Notes under the pieces: generated by a model
Told to the model about the DNA's origin: nothing
The model's input: the letters and a program-made list of their open reading frames with translations, nothing else
The model's database searches: none
From: Botryobacter ruber
GTDB taxonomy: Bacteria; Bacteroidota; Bacteroidia; Cytophagales; Hymenobacteraceae
DNA length: 64,000 nucleotides
NCBI RefSeq assembly: GCF_003347595.2
Contig: NZ_QCZK02000055.1
Coordinates: 309,674-373,673 of the forward strand
Direction of reading: 5' to 3'
Translations under genes and position numbers: made by a program
Part shown: piece after piece, positions 44,273 through 54,278 of the stretch
Layout of the letters: each line of letters begins with the position of its first letter
How positions within the stretch are numbered: position 1 is the stretch's first letter

Positions 44273-44600
44273 GTGTGCGTTCATTTGATTTAGCAGAACA
44301 CCCGCACCGCCGTTACAACCAATTGTCGGGTGAGTGGGTGCTGGTATCGCCGCACCGGGCCGGGCGCCCCTGGCAGGGACAGCAGGAAGATGTGCAGCAA
44401 GAGGCGTGTCCGGAGTACGATCCTACGTGCTACCTGTGCCCCACCAACACCAGAGCTGGCACCTGCACATGAACTTCTACCCGCCGCTGCTGCGCTCGGC
44501 ATCAGGAAAGAAATTTATGGTAGGCTACCAAATGCTGGGCGACCCGCAGCGCGACATCACCCCCGAAACCAGCGCCGGTCGTTTAAGAAGCCTAGTGTAA
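44266..44600 (+). pseudogene. galT: galT remnant: galactose-1-phosphate uridylyltransferase with large internal deletion and frameshift
   Basis: The GTG start at 44266 overlaps the galK stop. The first ~65 codons encode a genuine GalT N-terminus (EHPHRRYN, GEWVLVSPHRAGRPWQGQ, CYLCPTNTRA). At about 44457 the sequence jumps, in another frame, to the GalT C-terminus (WHLHMNFYPPLLRSA, KKFMVGYQMLGDPQRDITPE). Normal GalT is about 350 residues, so roughly 700 bp including the catalytic HPH histidine region are missing. The protein cannot be active. Either a second galT exists elsewhere, another pathway drains galactose 1-phosphate, or the strain is impaired on galactose. Confidence 0.92.
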
Positions 44601-44606
44601 AAAACT

Positions 44607-44634
44607 GGAGCAGAGGCTGTGGTGGCAGGTGCTG
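44607..44634 (+). repeat. Intergenic short repeat, copy 12
   Basis: Full-consensus copy (GGCTGTGGTGGCAGGTGC core with GGAGCAG lead), between the galT remnant and the first DUF2264 gene. Confidence 0.78.
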
Positions 44635-44694
44635 TGAATTGTATTGAGGCGAAAACAAGCGTTTTTAATTTAACGGGAGATTTAAAAGAAGCAA

Positions 44695-47466
44695 ATGAAG
44701 CATAAACTGGTAGCTTTCCTGGTAGCGGTCTTCGTCGTGTGGGCTGTACGGGCACAGGCACAACCGCGTGTTCCTGTGCTAGCTAATACGGCAGCCGCTA
44801 CCGGAACATTTGTTATCCAGAATCCCGATTACGAACGTAGCCCCCATACCGGCATGACACGGCAACACTGGAAAGATGCTGCTAAGTACCTGCTGGAGGG
44901 CGCCTTCAGCTATGTAAATAAGCTGGACGACCCTATGTCGTTTCCGAAGCAGCCGGGCCGGAGCTACGGGCCAAACAATACCGAACGGCTGGAGAGCCTC
45001 TGCCGCACCCTGTTTATGGCAGCTCCCCTGCTCAAAGAAGAGCCCGACCTGCAACTCAACGGCATCCGGGTAGGCGATTACTACCGGCACCAGCTCGTTA
45101 AACTGATTACCCCCGGCAGCAGTACCTACATCGCCCCCCGCACCGGGGGCTATAACCAGACGCTGGTAGAATTCGGCGGACTGGCGGTGTCGCTTTTCTT
45201 TATTCCCGAGATACTGTGGCAGCCGCTCACGCAGGCCCAGAAGGATGCACTGGCGGCCACCATGATCAGCTACGGCGACGGTACCACCGTCGACTCCAAC
45301 TGGAAGTTCTTCAACATATTCATTCTTAGCTTTTTTAAAGAGCAGGGCTATGCGGTAAACGAGGCCCGGCTGGTGGATTACCTGCAGAAGTCGCTGGGGC
45401 ATTACCGGGGCGATGGCTGGTACAACGACAACCCCGCCTACGACTACTACAGCAAATGGGCCTTCCAGATGTACGGGCCGCTGTGGGCGGAATTCTTCGG
45501 AAAGAAACATTACCCGGAGCTGGCTACACGGTTCCTGGAGAACTTCCGTCCCGTGAAAGACAATTACCCCTACATGTTCAGCAGGAAAGGCGAAATGATT
45601 ATGTGGGGGCGCAGCATTGCCTACCGTTTTGCCGCCGTTGTTCCTTTCCCGCTGATGGGGCTAAATCCTGAAACCGGCACCAACTACGGCTGGATGCGCC
45701 GCATTGCTTCCGGTTCCCTGCTCCAGTTCCTGCAAAACCCCAACTTTGTAGCCGTCGACCGCATTCCGACCATTGGCTGGTTTGGCGCTTTTGAGCCGGC
45801 GGTGCAGACCTACAGCTGCCGGGGCAGCGTGTTCTGGATGGGCAAAGCCTTCCTGGGCCTGTGGGTGCCGGAAGACAACCCCTTCTGGACAGAAACCGAA
45901 AACGAAGGTGCTTGGGAAGCAGAACTGGCTGCGGGCGAGGTATACAACAAATTCCACGAGGGCTCAGACATTCTTGTTACCGACTATCCGGGCATAGGCG
46001 CCTCTGAGATTAGAGCCTGGAGCCACCGAAGGGCAGCCGATGACTGGCAGCATTCCCTTTCTACCGAAAACTACAACCGCCTGGCCTACAACAGCGCCTT
46101 CCCCTGGCAGGCCGATGCCGCCGGCACGGTAGCCATGAATTATGTTATCCGGAATGCAGCTAACCAGTGGGAGCCAGGCCGGCTGTACACGTTCCGGAAG
46201 TTTGAAGACGGTATTTACTACCGTGATGTGGTGCTGGAATCGAACAGGCTGGTACAGCTCAACCTGGCCGACATTCCGCTACCCAACGGCATCCTGCGCA
46301 TCGACCGGAATGTGAGCCTGGTACCAACGCAGGTAAGGCTGGGGCACTATGCCCTGCCGCAGAAGTCGGGAACCATCACCAAAGAAACCAGAACCGTGAA
46401 GGGCCACGAGGTGCAGCTCATCGACAACGGCGAATACCAGCTGGCGATGGTAGCACTACGCGGCTGGGACCGTATGGAAACCATCGAGAGCACTGGCCTG
46501 AACCCCGTGAGCAACCGCAGTGCCGTGATAAATGTGTCCGGTAGCGTATCTCCTGTTGCAGGAGAACCCGTGGTGTATGCCACCCTCATGCTCTGGAAGA
46601 AATCCGGTGAAACCTGGACCGACGACGAACTGGTGCCGGTAGAGCAAATCAGCCAGACCGGTAGCGGTATTACCGTTACGTTTGCCGGTGGCAGTACCAA
46701 AACCGTAAACCTGGCATATTTTACCATGTCGGTGCCGCCTCTTACAGAAGGTGTATATAAGATAACAGCCCGCCACAGCGGCAAGGCACTGCAGGTAAGC
46801 GGTGGCGCTTCCGAAAACGGCGCTGCGGTGCAGCAGTGGGAGTATAGCGGCACCGACAACCAGAAGTGGCAGGTAGAGCAGGTGGATGGCAGCCTGTACA
46901 AACTGACAAACCTGCAAAGCTACAAAGTGCTGGACCTGCGCCTCTCTTCCACAGCCGACGGCGCCCTGCTGCAGCAATGGGACTGGACAAACGGGGCCAA
47001 CCAGAAGTGGAATATCGAAGACACCGCAGATGGCTTCATGCGCATACTCTCGCAGCACAGCGGCAAAAGTGTGGATGTGCAGAAGTCGTCTACCGACAAC
47101 GGCGCTACGGTTCATCAGTGGGCGTACTGGGGTGGCAACAACCAGCAGTGGAAGTTCGAACGCGTGTCGGGTGTAACAGGCGCCGCTAAAGATGAAGCGG
47201 GTATGGCAGGCACAGTGCTGGCAGTTTATCCTAACCCTGCTGCAGAACGTGCTTTCGCCTGTTTTAAAGTGCAGCAAACAGGTAAGGTGCTTGTAGAACT
47301 TTTCCACGTGAACGGCCAGTTAAAGCGGAAGCCGTACAGCGGCACTGCGATTGCCGGTGAAGAGTTTGTAATACCCGTTGATACAAGGGGGCTGCAGCCG
47401 GGAATTTATGTGCTGCGCCTGACCAGTGCAGGAGGTAGCAGGAATGTGAAGCTGGTGGTACGGTAA
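44695..47466 (+). CDS. DUF2264 enzyme-like protein with ricin-type lectin and T9SS tail
   Basis: 923 residues: signal peptide (ending RAQAQ), a DUF2264 region (about 40-675) starting HTGMTRQHWKDAAKYLLEGAFSY and continuing as an alpha/alpha-toroid-like domain plus beta-sandwich, a ricin-type beta-trefoil lectin (about 680-825, three QQW/QKW repeats), and a T9SS tail (from about 840). From memory, DUF2264 proteins have been linked to CAZy family GH154 beta-glucuronidases; I cannot verify this here. If so, glucuronate release fits a rhamnosyl-glucuronate substrate. It is a paralogue of the next gene, but only this one carries the lectin and T9SS parts, so it is probably the extracellular version. 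It lacks a two-box promoter and is likely in the galK operon. Confidence 0.88.
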   Translation: MKHKLVAFLVAVFVVWAVRAQAQPRVPVLANTAAATGTFVIQNPDYERSPHTGMTRQHWKDAAKYLLEGAFSYVNKLDDPMSFPKQPGRSYGPNNTERLESLCRTLFMAAPLLKEEPDLQLNGIRVGDYYRHQLVKLITPGSSTYIAPRTGGYNQTLVEFGGLAVSLFFIPEILWQPLTQAQKDALAATMISYGDGTTVDSNWKFFNIFILSFFKEQGYAVNEARLVDYLQKSLGHYRGDGWYNDNPAYDYYSKWAFQMYGPLWAEFFGKKHYPELATRFLENFRPVKDNYPYMFSRKGEMIMWGRSIAYRFAAVVPFPLMGLNPETGTNYGWMRRIASGSLLQFLQNPNFVAVDRIPTIGWFGAFEPAVQTYSCRGSVFWMGKAFLGLWVPEDNPFWTETENEGAWEAELAAGEVYNKFHEGSDILVTDYPGIGASEIRAWSHRRAADDWQHSLSTENYNRLAYNSAFPWQADAAGTVAMNYVIRNAANQWEPGRLYTFRKFEDGIYYRDVVLESNRLVQLNLADIPLPNGILRIDRNVSLVPTQVRLGHYALPQKSGTITKETRTVKGHEVQLIDNGEYQLAMVALRGWDRMETIESTGLNPVSNRSAVINVSGSVSPVAGEPVVYATLMLWKKSGETWTDDELVPVEQISQTGSGITVTFAGGSTKTVNLAYFTMSVPPLTEGVYKITARHSGKALQVSGGASENGAAVQQWEYSGTDNQKWQVEQVDGSLYKLTNLQSYKVLDLRLSSTADGALLQQWDWTNGANQKWNIEDTADGFMRILSQHSGKSVDVQKSSTDNGATVHQWAYWGGNNQQWKFERVSGVTGAAKDEAGMAGTVLAVYPNPAAERAFACFKVQQTGKVLVELFHVNGQLKRKPYSGTAIAGEEFVIPVDTRGLQPGIYVLRLTSAGGSRNVKLVVR

Positions 47467-47519
47467 ATATTCTTAACTTTAACGGAATACAAAAAACTGT
47501 TGCCAGCTTTTGGAGAAGT

Positions 47520-47544
47520 GCAGCGGCGCTGGTGGCAGGTACAG
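47520..47544 (+). repeat. Intergenic short repeat, copy 13
   Basis: GGCGCTGGTGGCAGGTAC core; direct repeat with copy 14. Confidence 0.7.
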
Positions 47545-47558
47545 TACAGTAAAAAACA

Positions 47559-47586
47559 GGAGCAGTGGCTCTGGTGGCAGGTACAG
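47559..47586 (+). repeat. Intergenic short repeat, copy 14
   Basis: GGCTCTGGTGGCAGGTAC core with GGAGCAG lead, 39 bp after copy 13 in the same orientation. Confidence 0.75.
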
Positions 47587-47659
47587 CTAAGCTGCCCAGG
47601 CTACAAAACACCTGTTTCGCGGGCACTAAACCTGAGTTAAGTTCTTTTATACTACTTTC

Positions 47660-49729
47660 ATGATGAAATACTTTTTAAAAACAGTACTGCTTTCCTCCTT
47701 TGTAGCTGGCTCCACGCTGGTACAGGCGCAAACAGTTGCCTCTGCGCCTGTTTCAGCACCCGTTAGCCAGAAACAGGATGAAGGGCAGCAGGTATTTGTT
47801 ATCAAAAATCCGGATTACAAGCTGAGCCCGCACACCGGCATGACACGCCAGCACTGGAAAGATGCGGCACATTACCTGCTGGAGGGCGCCTTCAGCTACA
47901 TCAATAAGCTGGACGACCCGATGCAGTTTCCGAAGCAGCCGGGCAAGAGCTACCCGAATAACCCGGGGCAGGTGCCTACCGAAAAACTGGAGGGGCTGTG
48001 CCGGACGCTGTTTGTAGCGGCGCCGCTGCTCAGGGAAAATCCTGACCTCGAAATCAACGGGATAAAGGTAGGCGCGTACTACCGCCACCAAATCGTTAAG
48101 CTGCTGGACCCGGCAAGTGATACCTACATTAAGCATCGGGCAAAGAACGGAGGCCCCAGCCAGATCCTGGTGGAGTTTGGCGCCCTGGCGGTGTCGCTGT
48201 TCACGGTGCCGGAGGTAATCTGGGAGCCGCTTACCAAAACACAGCAAGACGCGCTGGCTGCTACCATGCTCAGTTACGGCGACGGACCTACCGTCGGTTC
48301 CAACTGGCGCTTCTTCAACATTTTTGTGCTCAGCTTTTTTAAAGAGCAGGGCTACCCGGTAAACGAGAAACTGATGCTCGAATACCTGGACAAATCGCTG
48401 GAGCAGTACCGTGGCCAGGGCTGGTACCACGACAGCCCGGCTTATGATTACTACAGCATGTGGGCTTTCCAGATGTATGGGCCGCTGTGGTCGGAGTTCT
48501 TCGGCAAAAAACATTACCCTGAATATGCCGCCAAACTGATGGCCAATTTCAAGGAAGTGAATGATAATTACCCGTACATGTTCAGCCGCGATGGCAAAAT
48601 GAACATGTGGGGCCGCAGCATCGCCTATCGTTTTGCGTCGGTGGTGCCGTTCCCGCTCATGGGGCTGGCACAGGAGCCGGGCACCAACTATGGCTGGATG
48701 CGCCGCATTGCTTCCGGCGTTATGCTGCAGTTCCTCCAGAACCCAGACTTTATGGCCGACGACAACATTCCGACCCTGGGCTTTTACGGCGCTTTTGAGC
48801 CGGCCGTGCAGATTTACAGCTGCCGCGGCAGCGTGTTCTGGATGGGCAAAGCCTTCCTGGGCCTGCTGGTACCCGAGGACAACCCCTTCTGGACTGCTAC
48901 CGAAAACGAAGGCGCCTGGGAAGAGGAATTAGCCAAAGGCAAGGTATATAACAAGTTCCAGGAGGGGTCTAAACTCCTGATTACCGACTACCCGAACATT
49001 GGTGCGGCAGAAGTGCGCTCCTGGTGCCACGAAAAGGTGGCCGACGACTGGCAGAAGTTCCGGTCTACCGAAAACTACAACCGCCTGGCCTACAACACGG
49101 CCTTCCCCTGGCAGGCCGATGGCGAGAATGGCGAGGTAGCGATGAATTACGTGTTCAAAAATGCCAAAGGGCAGTGGGAGGCCCTGCGGCTGTATACCTT
49201 CAAAAAATTTGAAGAAGGCATTTATTACCGCGATGTGGTGCTGGAAACAAACGCAAACCTGAAACTAAAACTGGCCGATATTCCGCTGGCAAACGGCATT
49301 CTGCGGGTAGATAAAAACATTAGCACAGATGCTGCCCAGGTGCGCCTGGGCCACTACGCGCTGCCGCAGCTGAGCGGGCCCATCAAAAAAGAAACCAGGA
49401 AGGTAAAAGGCCACCAGGTGCAAATCATCAATAACGGCGCGTACCAGCTGGCCATGATACCGCTCCTCGGCTGGGATGGGAGTGAGATTGTAAACGCCAG
49501 AGGTCTGCACCCGGTAAGTGAAGCAAGTACGGTGATAAACGCCACCGACAGCTTCAGCCCGAACCAGCAGGGGCAGGAGGTGTACGCCACCCTCATGCTC
49601 TGGAAAAAAGCGGGAGAAAAGTGGTCCGACAAGGAGCTGGTGCCGGTGAAAAAGCTGGTCCGGAACAAGGATAACACGGTTACCGTCTCGTTTGTGAACG
49701 GCGATACCAAAACTGTGAAATTCGACTAA
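47660..49729 (+). CDS. DUF2264 enzyme-like protein, single-domain paralogue
   Basis: 689 residues: signal peptide (ending LVQAQ) and a DUF2264 region very similar to the previous gene's product along its whole length (HTGMTRQHWKDAAHYLLEGAFSY, MFSRDGKMNMWGRSIAYRF, SCRGSVFWMGKAFLGL). It stops after the beta-sandwich, with no lectin and no T9SS tail, so it is probably periplasmic. The pair suggests extracellular and periplasmic steps by related enzymes. Possible GH154-type beta-glucuronidase activity is recalled, not verified. It is followed by a good terminator. Confidence 0.9.
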   Translation: MMKYFLKTVLLSSFVAGSTLVQAQTVASAPVSAPVSQKQDEGQQVFVIKNPDYKLSPHTGMTRQHWKDAAHYLLEGAFSYINKLDDPMQFPKQPGKSYPNNPGQVPTEKLEGLCRTLFVAAPLLRENPDLEINGIKVGAYYRHQIVKLLDPASDTYIKHRAKNGGPSQILVEFGALAVSLFTVPEVIWEPLTKTQQDALAATMLSYGDGPTVGSNWRFFNIFVLSFFKEQGYPVNEKLMLEYLDKSLEQYRGQGWYHDSPAYDYYSMWAFQMYGPLWSEFFGKKHYPEYAAKLMANFKEVNDNYPYMFSRDGKMNMWGRSIAYRFASVVPFPLMGLAQEPGTNYGWMRRIASGVMLQFLQNPDFMADDNIPTLGFYGAFEPAVQIYSCRGSVFWMGKAFLGLLVPEDNPFWTATENEGAWEEELAKGKVYNKFQEGSKLLITDYPNIGAAEVRSWCHEKVADDWQKFRSTENYNRLAYNTAFPWQADGENGEVAMNYVFKNAKGQWEALRLYTFKKFEEGIYYRDVVLETNANLKLKLADIPLANGILRVDKNISTDAAQVRLGHYALPQLSGPIKKETRKVKGHQVQIINNGAYQLAMIPLLGWDGSEIVNARGLHPVSEASTVINATDSFSPNQQGQEVYATLMLWKKAGEKWSDKELVPVKKLVRNKDNTVTVSFVNGDTKTVKFD

Positions 49730-49759
49730 AGGAAAAGTAGCAACCAGAGAAATAATACT

Positions 49760-49796
49760 AACCTGCCGGTTTACAATAAGCCGGCAGGTTTTTTTG
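49760..49796 (+). terminator. Intrinsic terminator after DUF2264 genes
   Basis: 10-bp arms AACCTGCCGG/CCGGCAGGTT with an 11-nt loop and a run of T. Confidence 0.85.
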
Positions 49797-49855
49797 TGGC
49801 AGGAAATGTATTTTCAGCGCAGGCTGGCTTACCTGCGGTAGCAACAGGTGCAAAG

Positions 49856-49878
49856 GAGTAGGAATAGTGGCAGGTGCT
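49856..49878 (+). repeat. Intergenic short repeat, copy 15 (diverged)
   Basis: Only the right half is well kept (AATAGTGGCAGGTGCT). Confidence 0.5.
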
Positions 49879-49913
49879 ATTGCCTGTAGGTTAGCCCGTT
49901 TGCTTATAATCAT

Positions 49914-49928
49914 ACTAATGTTTGTTTA
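49914..49928 (-). promoter_or_regulatory. CTAACAAACATT-like element upstream of the hybrid regulator
   Basis: Reads TAAACAAACATTAGT on the minus strand. The same element follows the -7 site of most two-box promoters in this window. Confidence 0.45.
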
Positions 49929-50151
49929 TAAGTGTGATTTATGTTAAAATTATATTAATATTAACAGCTGAATCCCTCCGGGAACAGGAAGTATTTTGAG
50001 TAATTTACCCTTGGCTGAAAATGATTGCAGGATATCTTGTTTACGTCAGGATGCTATAATTTGTGTGACAACAACATTATCTCCTGTCAAATCCGGAATT
50101 AATTAAATGCTTAGCCTGTTGCTTTTTTAGTTGCACCACCACCTTTTTATA

Positions 50152-53100
50152 ATGAGAATACCTTTACTAGCCACTTTCTTTTTTCTGCTTTTAATTTCCA
50201 GGGCATACCCACAGTCTTTCGGATACCTGGGCATTGAGCACGGCTTGTCGAATAATACCGTGAATGACATTTATAAAGGCAAGTTCGGCTTTATGTGGTT
50301 TGCCACTGACGATGGTCTGAACCAGTACGATGGCTACGAATTCAAAGTATACCGCAACCGGATAAACGATACTACCTCGCTTATTCATAACCAGCTTAAC
50401 ACCGTAGCCGGCGATTCGTCCGGCAATATCTGGGTTGGGACCAAAAAAGGCCTCTGCGTGTTAAACAGCAACACGTCCAGTTTTTCCGTGGCCTATTATT
50501 ACCCGCTACAGGAGGCAGGTCGCAAAAAGATCGTAAATGATATCAATAAAATTGCTGTTGACAAGAAGCAGCATGTATTTGTAGGAACCGACGGCTTGGG
50601 CTTGCTGATGAGCAAAAAAGGGCATAATAACTTCAGGCAAATAGCATTACAAACGGATCCGAAAAATACATCCTACTCTGTCAGGGCAATGCAGATAGAT
50701 GAAGCGGGTAATGTGTGGGTGATGGTGGTGCTTGAAGGGCTCTATAAGTATAATCCTGAAACGAACAGGCTGCACCTTGTTTCAAAAGCAATTGACAAAG
50801 CAAATGTCATGAAGCTGGCTTCACGGAACGCGCTTTGGTTAGGCTCCGATGACGGGCTTTACCTGTTCGACCATAAAAAAGGTGCTTACAAGCATTATGG
50901 AAAAGAGAAACTGGGCGACTGCAGGGTAGTTGATATAAACAACACAGAGGCAAACCGGTTATGGATCGCCACTGATGGCGGAGGCGTTAAAGTCCTTGAG
51001 CTTTCTACCGATAAGTTTACCACGATACAAGCGGGTGCAGGAAAGACCCACCTGACAAGTAATGCCGTAACTTCCTTATTCAAAGATGAAGAGTCGAGGT
51101 GGTGGATTGGCTTGCAGCGGGGAGGGATAAATGTTTTCGACAAGAAGAAAGATAAGTTTACGACCATCAGGCAGGACCTGCTAAGCAAGAACACGTTGGT
51201 GGATAATTTTACGCTTTCTTTCTGCGAAGATGTCGATAAATCTGTTTGGGTAGGCACCGACGGCGGTGGTGTATCGCTGTGGAACCGGTCTGAGAACCGC
51301 TTCCGGAATTTTGTGTATAACGAAAACGACCCCACCTCGCTCAGTAATAACTATGCCACCAGTATTGTAAAAGATTTTGAAAACAATATATGGATTGCTA
51401 CCTGGGGTGGAGGCATAAACAGGTACAACCGTGCCACCGGTACGTTTACCCACTATACCTGCGGCACTAATAAATATGTCTGGAAACTGTACGAAGACAG
51501 CCAGAAAACCTTGTGGGCAGGTCTTACGCAGGGTGGCCCCCTGTACAGGTATAACCGCGATGCCGATGCCTTTGAGTTGTATGACCCGGCACTGGTACAG
51601 TCCATTACCATTCTGGAAGACAGTCAGAAAACCTTATGGATTGGTACCTACAATGACCTGGTGAAGGTAGACAAAAAAGGGAAAAAGCATAAGCGTTTTA
51701 ACCTGAACTACCCTGTGCGTGCCTTGTACCAGGACAAGCGCGGGAACCTGTGGGTGGGCTCGCAGGGGCATGGGCTGCTGCATTTCGATCCGGCTACCGA
51801 AAAATTTACGTCCTACACCGAAACAGAAGGACTGGCCAACAATTCGGTGCATACCATAGAAGAAGATAGTCATGGCAAGTTGTGGATTAGTACTTACCAC
51901 GGCATTTCCGCTTTCGACCCCCAAACCAAAAAGTTTAAAAACTATTATGAGGCAGATGGGCTGCAGAGTAACCAGTTCAACTATAATGCATCCTTAAAGT
52001 TAAGCACAGGCGAATTGCTTTTTGGCGGGATCAAAGGCTTTAATATTTTTCATCCGGATAGCGTGCAGATGGACCACGCGTTCCCGAACCTGGTTATTTC
52101 CGGTATTCGTTTGTTCAACAAACCGGTTACACCGGCCGATGGTGTCGTGAAAGCAGGCCAGAGCCTGAATTCCGTAAGCGAAATCACCCTGCCTTATAAC
52201 AAAGCATTTATTTCGTTTGATTTCAGCGCGTTGGAATTTACGGCGCCCGAAAAAATTTCTTATGCCTATATGCTGGAAGGCTGGGACAAAACCTGGAATT
52301 ATGCCAACACCCAGCGTACCGCCAGCTACTCTAACTTACGGGAAGGAGACTATACCTTACGCATCAAGTCGACGAATGCCGAAGGTATCTGGAACGAGCA
52401 GGAGCGGGTGGTGCACCTGCGGGTACTGCCGCCCTGGTACCGGTCCTGGTGGGCATTCAGCCTGTATGTTGCCGTGGTAGCCGGGCTTATTTATATCTAC
52501 AATTATTACCGCACCAGGCAGGAGCGCCTGAAGTACGAACTCGAGATTGCCAGCATCAAGGCTGAGCAGGAAGCCGAACTGAACGAGAAAAAACTCTCGT
52601 TCTTCACCAACATCTCACACGAATTCCGCACGCCGCTTACCCTCATCATTAGCCCAATCAAAGAGCTGGTAGAAAAGAAACGGGAGAACATCGGTTACCA
52701 GGATGTGGCAGTTGTTTACCGGAATGCCCGCAGGCTGCTGGGGCTGGTAGACCAGTTGCTGCTGTTCCGCAAAGCCGATAGTGGCGAGGACACCCTGAAG
52801 ATTAGTAAATTCAACATCGCAGCGGTTTGCGAAGAAGTTTACCTGAGCTTTGTTCACCAGGCCAGGACAAAGGGAATTGTGTACGCCTTCGAGTGCGAAT
52901 CAAAAGAAATAGAATTCTATGGCGACCGCGAAAAGCTGGAGATTCTCCTCTTCAACCTGCTCTCCAATGCCTTTAAATTTACGCCTGCCTCCGGACAGAT
53001 AGCCCTGCATGTGACAGCGCACGAAGAGCAGGTGGAGCTAATAGTGAAAGACAGTGGCTGTGGCATACCGGCCGCAACCGGGAACAAGTTATTTAACAGG

Positions 53101-54231
53101 TTTCACCAGGTTTATGGCAGCGGAACTGCCGCATCGGGTGGTTTTGGTATTGGCCTCTACCTGGTGAAGAAGTTTGTAGAGCATCACAAAGGCGAAATTT
53201 CCTATGAGAGCGAGGTCAACAAAGGAACCAGCTTTAAAATACTGCTGCCGAAGGGCAAGGATCATCTGCCTGCCCATGTCCTTGTAGAAGAAAGCATAAA
53301 ACCTTCTGCTTTCCTGGAAGAGTTGCAGGTGGCTGAACCGCAGGCAGAAGTGGAAGAGGTAGAGGCTCCACAGGAAACCAAACCGGAAGATGCGCTGAAC
53401 GAACTGGTGCTGGAGAAAAATTCACTCTTGCTGGTGGAGGATAACATCGAAATACGGCAGTATGTAAAGCAGATTTTCAGCAGCACCTATACCGTTTACG
53501 AAGCCGGAAACGGGGAGGAGGGCCTGGCCCTTGCAATGGAATATCTGCCGGATGTCATCATCAGCGACATCATGATGCCGGGCATGAGCGGCCTGGAGTT
53601 GTGTAGCAAGATAAAGGAAAACGCTTCGCTCAACCACATCCCGATTGTCCTGCTCACGGCCAGCTCCTCGCCGGAAGTGAAGCTGCAAGGCATAGAAGGG
53701 GGGGCGGTAGATTACATTACAAAGCCCTTTGAAAAAGAGCTGCTGGTAGCGCGGGTAGAGAGTATCCTGAAGAGCCGCGATAACCTGCAGCGCTACTTCT
53801 ACAACGAAGTCACGCTTAAAAATAACAGGCTTAAAATTTCAGCTGAGTACAGCGACTTCCTGGCCGCCTGCATCGAAACCATCGAGCGGCATATGGAAGA
53901 GCCGGATTTTAACGTGAAAGTGCTGGCACGGGAAATGGGCATGAGCCATTCCAACCTTTACAAACGGGTGAAAGACATTTCGGGCAGGTCTGTAAACGAC
54001 TTCGTGCGGTTTATCCGGCTCAGGAAAGTGGCCCGCCAGCTCATCGATACTGAATGTAAGATAAATGAAGCTGCCTTCCAGGCAGGCTTCAACGACATCA
54101 AGTACTTCAGGGAACAGTTTAGTAAGTTGTTTGGTCTGAAGCCATCGGAGTATGTGAAAAAATACAGGAAGCCTTTCCATAAAAATTACACCATGAACGA
54201 GAAAATACTGAAAGAAGAGGTGGTGGAATAA
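50152..54231 (+). CDS. Hybrid two-component sensor kinase/response regulator (HTCS)
   Basis: About 1359 residues from the ATG at 50152, which gives a signal peptide ending AYPQS; an in-frame TTG at 50131 is less likely. Order: two-component-regulator propeller repeats with GLxxYDxxxxxF and WIGT blades (about 20-680), Y_Y_Y domain, one membrane helix (about 765-785), HisKA with FFTNISHEFRTPLTL (phosphohistidine H823), HATPase_c, a receiver domain with VIISDIMMPG (D1139), and an AraC-type double helix-turn-helix at the end. Such proteins sense periplasmic oligosaccharides and activate polysaccharide loci. It lies directly upstream of susCD, and is the best candidate to bind the paired C-rich boxes found at nine promoters. 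Confidence 0.96.
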   Translation: MRIPLLATFFFLLLISRAYPQSFGYLGIEHGLSNNTVNDIYKGKFGFMWFATDDGLNQYDGYEFKVYRNRINDTTSLIHNQLNTVAGDSSGNIWVGTKKGLCVLNSNTSSFSVAYYYPLQEAGRKKIVNDINKIAVDKKQHVFVGTDGLGLLMSKKGHNNFRQIALQTDPKNTSYSVRAMQIDEAGNVWVMVVLEGLYKYNPETNRLHLVSKAIDKANVMKLASRNALWLGSDDGLYLFDHKKGAYKHYGKEKLGDCRVVDINNTEANRLWIATDGGGVKVLELSTDKFTTIQAGAGKTHLTSNAVTSLFKDEESRWWIGLQRGGINVFDKKKDKFTTIRQDLLSKNTLVDNFTLSFCEDVDKSVWVGTDGGGVSLWNRSENRFRNFVYNENDPTSLSNNYATSIVKDFENNIWIATWGGGINRYNRATGTFTHYTCGTNKYVWKLYEDSQKTLWAGLTQGGPLYRYNRDADAFELYDPALVQSITILEDSQKTLWIGTYNDLVKVDKKGKKHKRFNLNYPVRALYQDKRGNLWVGSQGHGLLHFDPATEKFTSYTETEGLANNSVHTIEEDSHGKLWISTYHGISAFDPQTKKFKNYYEADGLQSNQFNYNASLKLSTGELLFGGIKGFNIFHPDSVQMDHAFPNLVISGIRLFNKPVTPADGVVKAGQSLNSVSEITLPYNKAFISFDFSALEFTAPEKISYAYMLEGWDKTWNYANTQRTASYSNLREGDYTLRIKSTNAEGIWNEQERVVHLRVLPPWYRSWWAFSLYVAVVAGLIYIYNYYRTRQERLKYELEIASIKAEQEAELNEKKLSFFTNISHEFRTPLTLIISPIKELVEKKRENIGYQDVAVVYRNARRLLGLVDQLLLFRKADSGEDTLKISKFNIAAVCEEVYLSFVHQARTKGIVYAFECESKEIEFYGDREKLEILLFNLLSNAFKFTPASGQIALHVTAHEEQVELIVKDSGCGIPAATGNKLFNRFHQVYGSGTAASGGFGIGLYLVKKFVEHHKGEISYESEVNKGTSFKILLPKGKDHLPAHVLVEESIKPSAFLEELQVAEPQAEVEEVEAPQETKPEDALNELVLEKNSLLLVEDNIEIRQYVKQIFSSTYTVYEAGNGEEGLALAMEYLPDVIISDIMMPGMSGLELCSKIKENASLNHIPIVLLTASSSPEVKLQGIEGGAVDYITKPFEKELLVARVESILKSRDNLQRYFYNEVTLKNNRLKISAEYSDFLAACIETIERHMEEPDFNVKVLAREMGMSHSNLYKRVKDISGRSVNDFVRFIRLRKVARQLIDTECKINEAAFQAGFNDIKYFREQFSKLFGLKPSEYVKKYRKPFHKNYTMNEKILKEEVVE

Positions 54232-54278
54232 CAGGTGGCGTAGCATGAGGCCGGTTGCTGCATAACCTGGAACTGCTG

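Larger units (their letters stand above)
49730..50151. other. 422-bp region upstream of the hybrid regulator
   Basis: Contains the DUF2264 terminator, repeat copy 15, and one CTAACAAACATT-type element. No two-box promoter with correct spacing is visible, so the regulator itself does not look like a member of its presumed regulon. Confidence 0.55.
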
